In this document: in pieces, positions 1 to 8,331 of the stretch
How the letters are laid out: every line of letters starts with the position of its first letter
Numbering within the stretch: position 1 is the first letter of the stretch
From: a virus
Length of the DNA: 24,558 bases
Virus record (IMG/VR): IMGVR_UViG_3300030329_000796
Coordinates: 1 to 24,558 of that record
Strand: one strand, 5' to 3'
The notes under the pieces: generated by a model
Database searches by the model: none
What the model saw: the letters and a program-made list of their open reading frames with translations, nothing else
What the model was told of the DNA's origin: nothing
Translations under genes and position numbers: made by a program

Positions 1-1026
1 GGGTGTACCCGCACTTACGGTTGCGCTTGCGCCTGATCCAGAAGTTACACAAGGAACAACTACATTTTGAAAATTAGACCAATCAGCCGTAGTATATGCC
101 GTAGCAATACACGCTTGCTTGTTTGAATCATAACACACATCTACATGAGCACCACCGGAAGCATCTGTGTAGATTGTTGTTTGTGTATTAAATACGGCTG
201 AACCTGTTGAAACATCAATAGTCTGTGCGGAAAAATGAGTGCCAACGCCGTCGTGACTTGCGATAACACACAATCCAGAACTCGGATCAAAAGCCATAGC
301 GGTGTTCATTGCAGAAATAGCGTTCGTTCCATTCTGTACCGCAGCTCCTGTGACCGATAGACTACTGGTGGAAACTACGGTTATAACAGAACTTCGTTGG
401 TAGTTATTACCACTACCTTGTATCCCATATAAAGCCACAACTTTGTTATTAGTCGTATCGTATACAATAGCACCAGAAGTAGCTGTGGCAGCCGCACTTT
501 GTATAATTAGTGGCGATCCTAAACTAACGCTAGAACCAGAAACAACAAGAGGGACTATAGCCGGATAATCTGTATAACTTGCATCTTGGCTTCTAAAAAA
601 TAAAAGGGGAAAGCCGTTATCTTCATCATAACAAAGATTACAATTTAAGTTTGCATTACCGTAGGTTGCGCCCGAAAGAGTTACAGGTGTTCCCCAAGTG
701 ATACTGCTGGCTCCCACTTCACCTGCTACTACCAACACCCTGTCAGCACCCCCAGAAATACGAGCATTTATAGCCGCTATAACTCTGTCTGCGGTAGGAT
801 CATAAATAATGTCACGAGCCATAGCCCCAAAATCAACATAAGTAGACTCATTACCTAAAGGATCAGAAGTGCTTCCTATTGACTCGGCAATACTACTAAT
901 CGCACTCACTGTCCCATCGCTATTAAGAACTACTGGAGCTTTTGAAGATATTCCACTACCACTGTCAGTAAAGGTCAGTTGTTTGGCTGCGGCTCCTGCG
1001 GGGAGTAGATCAGATAAATTGCTCAC
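1..1026 (-). CDS. Fibre-tip/receptor-binding protein (paralogue 3), cut by the window edge
   Basis: A third member starts at GTG 1026, overlapping the previous stop, and stays open for 342 codons to the left edge of the window, so the true end is not visible. It begins MSNLSDLLPAGAAAKQ, like paralogues 1 and 2 (M[ST]NL[AS]DL[LF]PAG), and continues with repeats of the same kind: IIYDPTADRVIAAI, IVYDTTNNKVVALYG and VCYDSNKQACIATAY, each with a SGASSITWG-like end. The reading was checked by translation at both ends with no stop found. GC content and codon pattern appear like its neighbours. It should have about the same role as the others. Confidence 0.83.
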   Translation of the reverse strand, partial: MSNLSDLLPAGAAAKQLTFTDSGSGISSKAPVVLNSDGTVSAISSIAESIGSTSDPLGNESTYVDFGAMARDIIYDPTADRVIAAINARISGGADRVLVVAGEVGASSITWGTPVTLSGATYGNANLNCNLCYDEDNGFPLLFFRSQDASYTDYPAIVPLVVSGSSVSLGSPLIIQSAAATATSGAIVYDTTNNKVVALYGIQGSGNNYQRSSVITVVSTSSLSVTGAAVQNGTNAISAMNTAMAFDPSSGLCVIASHDGVGTHFSAQTIDVSTGSAVFNTQTTIYTDASGGAHVDVCYDSNKQACIATAYTTADWSNFQNVVVPCVTSGSGASATVSAGTP

Positions 1027-2516
1027 GATTGATACTCCAAATTAATTGCGGTGGCTGACAGGGCTTTACCCGCTTTTACATCACTGCTGACAGTCGTTAT
1101 CGTCCCGTCATTCTGAACATAATAATCGCTTGCGGGAGTCAACGAACTCAAACCTGTCGAGGCTATGCCGCCTTTTATTGTTATGTTTCCAGTAGCTGCG
1201 CTACTAATAGCTGCGTCTGATATGCCGAGGAAGTTTGTTGATGTGAGGTTGGTAGTCTCTACTTTAAATGTTTTTGCATAGCCTTCATCTGTTCCATCAT
1301 AATTGTAATATGCCATAACAAACTGGGAAGTATCAGGGTCGTAAACCACCCCCTGTTGTTGAGCAATTAAAGTGCTATTCACAATCTCCAAAAGAGTAGA
1401 ATCAATTGTAAGCGTAGTTCCTGAAACGGTAGCTTTTTGTGCGTAAGTTCCTAGATTATTACTTGTCCAAGAGCAAACTGTAACTGCCGCTGTCGGATCG
1501 TAGTCAGTGTATTGCATATCAGGCCACTGAGAGTTTGCCGCTGATTGCGTAACCTTTGTTCCAAAGGTTGCACTGCTACTACTGTCGATTGTTACTACTT
1601 GGTAAGACAGATAGTTACTATTGTCTGCATCATAGACGGTTATGACACACTTGTTATTGACCGTATCATATCCAATATCGCCTCCCCCAAAACCAGAACT
1701 AGACCAAGCACTATTTGTTAATAGTGTTCCTGTTGGCGTTGCCCCTGAACAATCAACTAGACTGAGGTATCCAACAACAGATGGGCCACGATAACTAAGC
1801 AAAACTACCCCCTGATCTGGGTCATGCACACCACGAAGGGCTATGAAAGAATTATCAACATTATCTGTGCCAGAAAAGTTGTAAGCACTAGAAGCAGAAG
1901 GGGCATAGGAGACATCGACAGATATTGCAAAACACTGCCCTTTGCTTGAACTATCCCGACAAAACAACAAAGTTTTATTATTTGTAGAATCAAAAACTGC
2001 TTTAACAAGCCCATACGTTGCAGAGGAAACAACTAACGCCGAACCAGAGTTTACCGTAATAACCGTTCCGGAAACTGTGCCTGTATAACATTTTAAATTA
2101 GAATGTTCTTGGCATACCACCACAAAACAATTTCGTAAAGAATCAAAAACAATATCGTAAGTATCTGTGTTTGCGGGGAACCCAACGGCTACGACTGCCC
2201 CAAAAGTAAAATTGGTTCCACTTAGAGTAGCGGCTATGACAGAAAGAGCGTTGCTGTTATTCGCATCTTTAAACGCGATTATGAATACATCATTTGTAGT
2301 GTCGTAGCAAACGCTTTGTGGACCACCCCCACCATATGCTGTAGTGGGAGTGAATTGGTCGGGCGAACCAACACTTGATGCAGAACCACTCACCTCACTC
2401 ACAGTTCCATCACTATTCAAGACAACAGGCTTACCAGAAGAGGTGACATTACCGCTTGCCGTGAAACTTACTTGCTTCCCCGCTCCCGCAGGAAAAAGAT
2501 CGCTTAGATTCGTCAT
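1023..2516 (-). CDS. Fibre-tip/receptor-binding protein (paralogue 2)
   Basis: A 497-residue protein closely related in plan to its upstream neighbour. It starts MTNLSDLFPAGAGK, runs through about six repeats of the type VCYDTTNDVFIIAFKDANN and VSGT, then has NLTSTNFLGISDAAIS and DYYVQNDGTI, and ends GKALSATAINLEYQS. It lacks the second repeat block of paralogue 1. The start overlaps the previous stop by ATGA, and its own TGA overlaps the next GTG (GTGA). Three in tandem with this layout indicate gene duplication. Receptor binding is an inference from repeats and place. Fewer acidic residues are seen than in the other fibres, which has no clear meaning. Confidence 0.8.
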   Translation of the reverse strand: MTNLSDLFPAGAGKQVSFTASGNVTSSGKPVVLNSDGTVSEVSGSASSVGSPDQFTPTTAYGGGGPQSVCYDTTNDVFIIAFKDANNSNALSVIAATLSGTNFTFGAVVAVGFPANTDTYDIVFDSLRNCFVVVCQEHSNLKCYTGTVSGTVITVNSGSALVVSSATYGLVKAVFDSTNNKTLLFCRDSSSKGQCFAISVDVSYAPSASSAYNFSGTDNVDNSFIALRGVHDPDQGVVLLSYRGPSVVGYLSLVDCSGATPTGTLLTNSAWSSSGFGGGDIGYDTVNNKCVITVYDADNSNYLSYQVVTIDSSSSATFGTKVTQSAANSQWPDMQYTDYDPTAAVTVCSWTSNNLGTYAQKATVSGTTLTIDSTLLEIVNSTLIAQQQGVVYDPDTSQFVMAYYNYDGTDEGYAKTFKVETTNLTSTNFLGISDAAISSAATGNITIKGGIASTGLSSLTPASDYYVQNDGTITTVSSDVKAGKALSATAINLEYQS

Positions 2517-4756
2517 CCTGTGTAATCCTTGATGTTAATTTGTGTGGCTGTAATTGCTTTGCCAATAAGATGGTCCGTTGTAAAAGAAGTGGCAGTTGTC
2601 GCGTATTGATAAACAGAATCATTTTGGTTTCCAACAATAAAGAGTTTCGTTCCGTCAGAATTAAACGCCATCCCCATTGGAGAGGTATCTTGAGAAGCAA
2701 GAGAAGAACCTGTTGAAGTATAGGAGGCTGTAGATACATCAAATCCACTGGTGAGGGTGTATTGAATAAGAGCATCAGTGTCATCTCCTACGATCCACAT
2801 TGTCGTTCCGTCAGAATTAAATAATAAATCCTGCGGGTTAGTCTCTTCACTTGCTATGCTAAAAAGATCGACAAAAGAAGCAGTAGATACGTCGTATGCA
2901 CTGGACAAAGCGTACTCATTAACATCATCTCCACCAATCCCTGTAATAAGCATTACAGTTCCGTCACTGTTAAAAGCTACTCCGCGAACATCTGCTTCTT
3001 GAGATGCAACATTAAAATTATGAGTATAGGATGCTGAAGAGACATCAAAAGCTGAACTTAATGCGTACTGGAGAATGGTAGAGTTATAAGCCTCCGCTAC
3101 AAACATTATTGTTCCATCAGGTTTAAAAGCAATACCGGAGGGGGCTGTTGATTGACTAGCGACACTAAAGCTCTGTGTAAAAGAGGCAGTCGAAATATCA
3201 AACCCCGTGGATAAAGCATATTCGTGAATCGCGCTAGCGGAGTTTCCTACGACAAACATTTTTGTCCCATCGGTATTGAAAGCTAAACCTGTTGGGTGTG
3301 TATCTTGGGATGATACTGAAAATGCTTGGGTGTAAGTAAGTGCAGAAATATCGTAAGCGATGCTTGTCGATCCCGCCGCTATTGTGCCGTCTGTCTGAAC
3401 ATAGTAATCAGAGCCTATTGTCAAGCCTGTTTGCACCTCGTTCCTAGAACCCCAAGTATTGATCGTGCCTGTCGCTGTGTCGCTTATTGCGCCAGAGGCG
3501 ATGCCTAAGAGGTTTGTTGAGGTGAGGTTTGTTTGGCTTGGTTGGTAACCATAACCTACTCCGTCACTATCGCCTTCATCGTCCACAGCAAGGTAAGTTC
3601 TATAAACGCTACCATAAACAGAAGGGCAAGTTGAATGCCAATTAGTGCCGTTAGTATTAACAGTAGTGGCATCACTCACAGTTACAGTTGTTCCAGAAAT
3701 AGTTGTTTCTCGGACTTTAGCTTTATAACTGTCACTTGCGTCACCATACAACAATACACATTTTGACGCATAAGAATTGTAAGAAATATCATTGTGCCAA
3801 CCCGCACCCGCACCGCCATAATCAGTTGCCGCTCCAAAACTAATATCAGTTCCCGAAACAGTACCCGCAATTACTTTAGGTGTACCAGTAAACGCATCAG
3901 TGTAAGCAATAATTGTTTTGTTGGCGGCTGCATCGTACGCACACCGAGTATAATCAATATAGTCCGTAAATTTTGTTTTTGTTCCGAAACTTATGGCTCC
4001 ACTACTTGTTGTAGCAACTACACCATAACCTCCGTTTGATGCAAGTTTGTAACCAATAACGCATTTTTGAGCAGTAGAATCATAGCTAATCCCAAATTGA
4101 TCCCCTACCTCTGCACTATCTATAACGTATTCCGTACCCCAACTCACACTTGTTCCACTTATGGTGGCGGCACACGCTGTAGCGTAACTACTATTCCCCT
4201 GATCGGTGTATACAACGATTACTTTTTGATCAGAAGCATCATAAGCGCATTGGCAGTATTGAGTAGGCGCAGCGTTAAAACTGGCAAGCGCACCAAAAGA
4301 TATACTGGTTCCTGAAACTGTTCCTACGCACCCTTGTCCTAAACTACTTCCGTTGTTATCAAACACAACAACAATTTTGTGTTCGTTTTCATCCCATGCA
4401 CAATCCGTATAATTGGTGCTTGCTGAGTTAAAAACTACGGGAGTTCCATACGAAACAAGGCCGTTGCCATAAATTTGAGCTACTACTGCTGTGCCATACC
4501 CTGAATTACCATTGTCTCGATAGGTCGTTATGACTACATTATCCGGTGCGCCCATAAAGCAAGTGCCAATATATAAGCTTCGTGCCGCCTCAAACTGATA
4601 CTCACTACCCAAATCCGCAGCGGAACTACTTATCGGTGCAGCCTTCCCCGCCGCCGTGAGAATGACAGGCGCACCCGCGCTGATATTACCGTCAGCTACA
4701 AACTCTGTGTTGTTTTGACCGCCACCTGCGGGCAGCAGATCGGCTAAATTCGTCAT
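2513..4756 (-). CDS. Fibre-tip/receptor-binding protein with two propeller-like repeat blocks (paralogue 1)
   Basis: A 747-residue protein. Residues 1-55 (MTNLADLLPAGGGQ...) form a short module shared with the next two genes. About 60-390 holds roughly six 45-55-residue units with a YD-x(n)-K-x-V-[VI]-x-Y-x-D core and a VSGTSISFG end. A shared section follows (NLTSTNLLGIASGAIS; GSDYYVQTDGTI). About 465-720 holds five further ~50-residue repeats, with the core GLAFNTDGTKMFVVG and the boundary FDISTASFTQ, typical of beta-propeller blades. It closes with LIGKAITATQINI, also shared. The second block is missing from the paralogues, so it looks inserted. Propellers often bind glycans or proteins, and receptor binding is the best guess. 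Confidence 0.82.
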   Translation of the reverse strand: MTNLADLLPAGGGQNNTEFVADGNISAGAPVILTAAGKAAPISSSAADLGSEYQFEAARSLYIGTCFMGAPDNVVITTYRDNGNSGYGTAVVAQIYGNGLVSYGTPVVFNSASTNYTDCAWDENEHKIVVVFDNNGSSLGQGCVGTVSGTSISFGALASFNAAPTQYCQCAYDASDQKVIVVYTDQGNSSYATACAATISGTSVSWGTEYVIDSAEVGDQFGISYDSTAQKCVIGYKLASNGGYGVVATTSSGAISFGTKTKFTDYIDYTRCAYDAAANKTIIAYTDAFTGTPKVIAGTVSGTDISFGAATDYGGAGAGWHNDISYNSYASKCVLLYGDASDSYKAKVRETTISGTTVTVSDATTVNTNGTNWHSTCPSVYGSVYRTYLAVDDEGDSDGVGYGYQPSQTNLTSTNLLGIASGAISDTATGTINTWGSRNEVQTGLTIGSDYYVQTDGTIAAGSTSIAYDISALTYTQAFSVSSQDTHPTGLAFNTDGTKMFVVGNSASAIHEYALSTGFDISTASFTQSFSVASQSTAPSGIAFKPDGTIMFVAEAYNSTILQYALSSAFDVSSASYTHNFNVASQEADVRGVAFNSDGTVMLITGIGGDDVNEYALSSAYDVSTASFVDLFSIASEETNPQDLLFNSDGTTMWIVGDDTDALIQYTLTSGFDVSTASYTSTGSSLASQDTSPMGMAFNSDGTKLFIVGNQNDSVYQYATTATSFTTDHLIGKAITATQINIKDYTG

Positions 4757-5767
4757 TTATACGCTCCAACCAATGGTTCCATCGATGTAGGTCATTGTTA
4801 TTTCAGCGAAGTTCTTGTCAAACGTCAGGTCAGTAGCTGAACTGGCAATGTTGCTACCGTTACGGGCTACCGCAAAACTTGTAGTTGCAGCGGCTCCGGT
4901 CCCATCCTTCACGATAACGAAGTCACCCGCCGACGGTGCTGCCGGTAAAGTAATCGTAATGCTACCTGCTGTCGCTACAATAAACTGCCCTGCTGTAGCG
5001 GCTAAGTTGACACCTGTCAAAGTAGGATCGGGTTGTCCACTCGGTGCAGAGGAAGCCCAAGCAGAACCTGTGCTTTTAAGTACGTTGCCTGAAGTACCGG
5101 GGGAAACAGTGCTGACAGCAGAGGTGTCGCTGCCTATCAAGACGGCATTGGCTGTAAGCGACGTTGCCCCTGTGCCACCGTTGGCTACCGGCAAAGTACC
5201 AGTGACTGCTGCCGCTAAATCCACATTGGCTAATGTACCGCCCAGTGTTAAATCACCCGAAGAGGTGACTGTACCACTCAAAGTCAAACCGTTGACCGTA
5301 CCTGTACCGCCTACCGAAGTCACAGTGCCATCGCCCACATCTACAAATTGTAGAGCGTCGTTTACAGCACCCGTGGCTCCTGCACCGTCGGTATACAAGA
5401 TAACCGCTTTACCCGTGGCAATCGTAACTTCGTTACCAGAGCCTTGCTTGATGTTAATCGACTGAGCACCGCTCGTAGCGTTCTCAACAATCCACATTTT
5501 AGAAACCGTATTAGGTGCTAATGTGACCGTGCGAGTAGTAGTTAAACTTACCGCTGATGTGATTTTAAGATAAAAGGCACGGGTTGAATCCGAAGACCCA
5601 TCGGCCATAGTAAACGTCTCATTACTATCCGCAGACATTTGTTTTGTGCCATAACCCAATCCCTGACCAATTAACTCAAGGTTGGTGTTCGTTGAAGTAC
5701 CCCAAGTACCGCTCTCATCACCCGTAGCGATCTCTTTGAGTCTTAAATTGTTTACATAAGTTGCCAT
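4757..5767 (-). CDS. Tail fibre protein
   Basis: A 336-residue protein with the features of tail fibres. The start LKEIATGDESGTWGTSTNTN (10-29) is common in phage fibre N-termini. A beta section (62-145) follows, then fibre repeats about 147-200 (TVTSVGGTGTVNGLTLSG and GTLPVANGGTGAT), and a globular end (about 245-336). The PVANGGTGAT motif is a hallmark of many phage and prophage fibre shafts. GAGG lies about 8 bases before the ATG. Its stop abuts the next start (TAAATG). It likely attaches to the tail and either binds receptor or holds the propeller-like proteins that follow; which of these is not visible. Confidence 0.86.
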   Translation of the reverse strand: MATYVNNLRLKEIATGDESGTWGTSTNTNLELIGQGLGYGTKQMSADSNETFTMADGSSDSTRAFYLKITSAVSLTTTRTVTLAPNTVSKMWIVENATSGAQSINIKQGSGNEVTIATGKAVILYTDGAGATGAVNDALQFVDVGDGTVTSVGGTGTVNGLTLSGTVTSSGDLTLGGTLANVDLAAAVTGTLPVANGGTGATSLTANAVLIGSDTSAVSTVSPGTSGNVLKSTGSAWASSAPSGQPDPTLTGVNLAATAGQFIVATAGSITITLPAAPSAGDFVIVKDGTGAAATTSFAVARNGSNIASSATDLTFDKNFAEITMTYIDGTIGWSV

Positions 5768-5780
5768 TGTTTAGCCCTCA

Positions 5781-6479
5781 CTAAGCTGCCATCGGAACCC
5801 AATTAGGTGTTTGTGACGGCTGAATTTCAATCCACATTGAAGTACCGCCCACGTGTCCCGTTGCCTGTACTCCCGTCAAATTCACTGTAATACTTGTACT
5901 TTGCGTTACTGTACCAACTTCTCCGGTAGCTGACACGCCTGTTACGCCAAAAATCGCCGGTATACTCGGCGTTACGGCGTTCACATAAGCGGTGGCTTCT
6001 ACTCCGGTTAGCGTTACATTAGCTGTACCTGTAGTCGTAACGGACCCTACAGCCGTCGTGGCTTCGACGCCATCGACGTTGGCAGTGCCTTGCGCTATGG
6101 CAACCACTGAGCCTACAGCAGTTGTAGCCTCTGATCCGGCGCTAGAGTAACCCCAACCGGCATCACCCCAATCGCCTATTCCCCAACCATCCAACGGTAT
6201 GGTAACGGGAATGCTTCCAACTGCCGTTCCTACACTGGTAGTAGCGGCCACACCTGTCAAATTGACAGTAACGTGAAATATCACGTTGACCAACACCGAA
6301 CCAACGGCGGTGGTAGCCTCTACTCCTGTTAAAGTTACACTAGAATCACCTGCAAGTGTAACCTGACCAACACCTCCGGTAGCCTCTACTCCTGCGGAGG
6401 TTTGCCCCCAGCCATAGGTCGAAGAACCCCAACTGGAAACACCCCATCCTTCTAAGCGGATGGTTACGTCCGTAGCCAC
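5781..6479 (-). CDS. Repeat-rich virion protein (LTGVEATTAVGSV repeats)
   Basis: A 232-residue protein, starting at GTG, made of about eight copies of a 12-14-residue unit of the form [LV]TGV-x-AT-x2-VG-x-V, at about residues 30, 50, 74, 115, 136, 157, 178 and 200. Two Trp/Gly-rich segments (GWGVSSWGSSTYGWG at 11-25; GWGIGDWGDAGWG at 98-110) punctuate it, each followed by a repeat. It ends with WIEIQPSQTPNWVPM. Short repeats of this type form beta-rich rods in fibres or baseplate parts. A single matching unit occurs in the copper-motif protein, so the two may share ancestry. There are no catalytic residues. Confidence 0.78.
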   Translation of the reverse strand: MATDVTIRLEGWGVSSWGSSTYGWGQTSAGVEATGGVGQVTLAGDSSVTLTGVEATTAVGSVLVNVIFHVTVNLTGVAATTSVGTAVGSIPVTIPLDGWGIGDWGDAGWGYSSAGSEATTAVGSVVAIAQGTANVDGVEATTAVGSVTTTGTANVTLTGVEATAYVNAVTPSIPAIFGVTGVSATGEVGTVTQSTSITVNLTGVQATGHVGGTSMWIEIQPSQTPNWVPMAA

Positions 6480-6913
6480 TAGGCAATCCTAATAAGCGCC
6501 GAACTTGAGTTAAACGTAGGCATTACAACTGCAAAATCACCTGCGCTTGACGATTTGTTTGATCCAAAATCTAAAACCACGACTGCCGGATCGCCTGAAG
6601 CTGTATCATTATAGATCAAAGCTCCTCGTGCCGTAATCGTAGAAGTAGACCACGTTTGATCACCAAACTCTGCATAAGCGGTCGTGCCACTAGTCAGAGG
6701 ATCTACGTTAGTTAAATTTTTACCGGGCGCACTATAACCCGACCCAGATACTTCGTTCGACGAAGTATACGCGGTGGTGCTTGCATCCAAGGTAGCAGCG
6801 TCTGTATAGAGCGCCATCTTAAAAGTGTTACCTCCAGACAGAGATAAATTGTGTATACCCTGCATTAGCTCTTTTTTAAAGCTAGTACACATATAGTTTC
6901 CAGTAAAAGCCAT
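6479..6913 (-). CDS. Structural protein of the tail/fibre block
   Basis: A 144-residue protein, predicted mainly beta: MCTSFKKELMQGIHNLSL, NTFKMALYTDAATLDAST, TAYTSSNEVSGSGYSAPGK, LTNVDPLTSGTTAYAEFGDQ, STITARGALIYNDTAS, and AVVVLDFGSNKSSSAGDF. This order of segments recurs in many phage structural proteins I recall, near fibre or baseplate-like genes, with no named role. It has no transmembrane part. The TAG stop overlaps the GTG start of the next gene. Confidence 0.8.
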   Translation of the reverse strand: MAFTGNYMCTSFKKELMQGIHNLSLSGGNTFKMALYTDAATLDASTTAYTSSNEVSGSGYSAPGKNLTNVDPLTSGTTAYAEFGDQTWSTSTITARGALIYNDTASGDPAVVVLDFGSNKSSSAGDFAVVMPTFNSSSALIRIA

Positions 6914-6914
6914 G

Positions 6915-7205
6915 TCATAATCTCCTAATCAAGTCGGCTAGTTTGGGTTGTCCAGCATCGTTTAACGCATTATAAATTGTAGTTCTGTCACTTTGAATTG
7001 CTTCTTTAATGTAATGAGCAATGACCGACTCTATATTTCCTTTAAAAGCATGAGCCTGTTGTTGCAATATGGGGTTAGCTTGGTCCGAAATACTAATAAT
7101 CCTGTCTACACAGCGCGAAGCTACTTCTTCGGGAGTAAAACCTCGATTTGTCGTAGTATGAACTTCTACTGCTCCCGCAGACATTGTTAAACCGTTTGTG
7201 ATCAT
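6915..7205 (-). CDS. Small conserved helical phage protein
   Basis: A 96-residue, mainly helical protein: GFTPEEVASRCVDRIISISDQ, then a helix ILQQQAHAFKGNIESVIAHY and an ending KEAIQSDRTTIYNALNDAGQ...LADLIRRL. The SDRTTIYNAL and LADLIRRL ends recur in marine phages beside the tail genes, from memory, with unknown function. The ATGA overlap with the adaptor stop suggests they are made together. It could act as a connector, tail chaperone or regulator of assembly; nothing in the sequence decides. Confidence 0.78.
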   Translation of the reverse strand: MITNGLTMSAGAVEVHTTTNRGFTPEEVASRCVDRIISISDQANPILQQQAHAFKGNIESVIAHYIKEAIQSDRTTIYNALNDAGQPKLADLIRRL

Positions 7206-7852
7206 GTTTTCTCCCGTATAACCATGCCTGTACGATACTCATCGGTGACTTCTTTAGCCTCACCGTATTGTTTAAGTGCAACTAATGATTCCGCATAACG
7301 CTGTTCATATTCTTGCATCAGACCCGGATCGCCTTTCATGTAAACATAAGCTTCTATTAAGCATCCGTACAATAAAGTTAATTCTGCATTTTGACTCAAC
7401 CATGTTTCACCGCTACCCGCCCCCGCTGTCAAACTTGCAGGGCGATAATAGTAATGTAATTCAACAGCATAACTACTGTTTGGCGTTGGACCCAAAATAA
7501 AAGAGCTTACGTCAAAGTTGGCGTAGTAACGCGGTTCTCCCGTAACCGTGCGATCAGGGTTAAATTCTTGTATAAAGTTTACGCTTTTAAAATCTAAAAA
7601 CTTTTTGTCGTTATTAGCGTCAGTAAAAGATAAAGAAAAAGGCGCAAGAAAATCAGTCGGTTGTATTAAATATTCGTCACTGGCCGTCATGTTTCCCGTG
7701 CTATTTTTACGAAACAACGTCAACTGCACCGTTTTCAATATACGTTCTTCAGCCGACCGTATAAACACGGGCAGATTAGTCACAAAAGACGTTTCGGTAT
7801 TCTGCGTATAATCCTGAATTGCTGTTTTAAGTTGATCGTATGTAAACGCCAT
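7202..7852 (-). CDS. SU10-type head-tail adaptor protein
   Basis: A 216-residue protein that matches the adaptor proteins of SU10-like short-tailed phages as I know them. Landmarks are the N-terminal MAFTYDQLKTAIQDYTQNTE, FIRSAEERILKTVQL, the beta segment with PTDFLAPFSLSF, KFLDFKSVNFIQEF, GEPRYYANFDVSSFILGPTP and VELHYYYRPASL, and a helical C-terminus YGCLIEAYVYMKGDPGLMQEY. It should sit on the portal and take tail parts. This fits with the gp4-like protein upstream, though both might have overlapping adaptor duties. The start follows directly on the previous stop; its own stop makes an ATGA overlap with the next ATG. Confidence 0.84.
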   Translation of the reverse strand: MAFTYDQLKTAIQDYTQNTETSFVTNLPVFIRSAEERILKTVQLTLFRKNSTGNMTASDEYLIQPTDFLAPFSLSFTDANNDKKFLDFKSVNFIQEFNPDRTVTGEPRYYANFDVSSFILGPTPNSSYAVELHYYYRPASLTAGAGSGETWLSQNAELTLLYGCLIEAYVYMKGDPGLMQEYEQRYAESLVALKQYGEAKEVTDEYRTGMVIREKT

Positions 7853-8091
7853 TATCTATGTCTTCTCGTTTTTTTCGCTATTTTCTTAGGTTGAGCGGAA
7901 AACTGTTTGCCAGCTTTAGTATCTTTCCTTTTTTTACGTGTTGTCGCTGCATATTCTTGTGAAGACAACGATTTTATTGCACTCTTTGGCAAATATCTTT
8001 CTCCGGTTTTTGCGCTGGGCTTGCCTGATTTTGTGCCCCACTTCTGCTTAGTCCATTTTTTCAAAGACTTTTGCGATTTTTTAAGAGCCAT
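7852..8091 (-). CDS. DUF5872-like small basic protein
   Basis: A 79-residue, extremely basic protein matching, as I recall, the DUF5872 pattern: KKWTKQKWGTKSGK, GERYLPKSAIKSLSS, EYAATTRKKRKDTKAGKQFS and a KK/RR tail. Members occur in phages and in large DNA viruses of eukaryotes, with no known function. The pattern of basic patches and aromatic residues suggests a nucleic-acid or virion binding role. Its ATG overlaps the previous stop (TAATG). No secretion or membrane signal is present. Confidence 0.82.
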   Translation of the reverse strand: MALKKSQKSLKKWTKQKWGTKSGKPSAKTGERYLPKSAIKSLSSQEYAATTRKKRKDTKAGKQFSAQPKKIAKKTRRHR

Positions 8092-8327
8092 TAATTACGA
8101 TAACCTCCACCCTTTGCCTTGTATTCTTTCGCTAACATTTGCGCTTTTCTTGCCGACCATTGGCCCGGATTACCACCCTTGCCACCCGCTTTAATTCTGT
8201 TAAACAACTGCTTACGCATACCGGGTTTAGTGTAGTTTCCGGCCTCATTAACTTTTGACTTTTTGGCTTCGCCGCCTTTGTTCATACGCAAAGGACAACC
8301 TGCCCCTAAATTTACTCGACGTTCCAT
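8091..8327 (-). CDS. Small basic protein with MNKGGEAKKSKVNEAGNYTKP motif
   Basis: A 78-residue protein from the ATG at 8327. A longer frame to 8399 would lie within the previous gene and is not favoured. Another in-frame ATG at 8285 precedes the conserved part, so that start is also possible. The core MNKGGEAKKSKVNEAGNYTK, then GMRKQLFNRIKAGGKGGNPG and WSARKAQMLAKEYKAKGG, matches a well-known short phage protein family of unknown function. It is very basic and Gly/Lys-rich. It sits between a probable neck protein and another basic protein, so it is likely a virion component, or a DNA- or RNA-binding factor. Confidence 0.78.
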   Translation of the reverse strand: MERRVNLGAGCPLRMNKGGEAKKSKVNEAGNYTKPGMRKQLFNRIKAGGKGGNPGQWSARKAQMLAKEYKAKGGGYRN

Positions 8328-8331
8328 AATC

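Noticed and set aside
2449-2784. Minus-strand frame of 111 codons across the junction of two fibre genes
   Set aside because: It overlaps both better-supported genes in another frame, and those are joined by an ATGA overlap and have clear repeat structure.
2513-4756. Recurrent DNA motifs suggestive of a repeat array
   Set aside because: The repeats are degenerate and follow the ~50-codon protein repeats. There are no equal-length unique spacers, so it is not a CRISPR array.
4815-5465. Plus-strand open frame of 216 codons
   Set aside because: It lies wholly antisense to the fibre gene. Its composition (Val, Ala, Pro) is what the reverse complement of Thr/Gly/Ala codons produces, and it has no plausible context.
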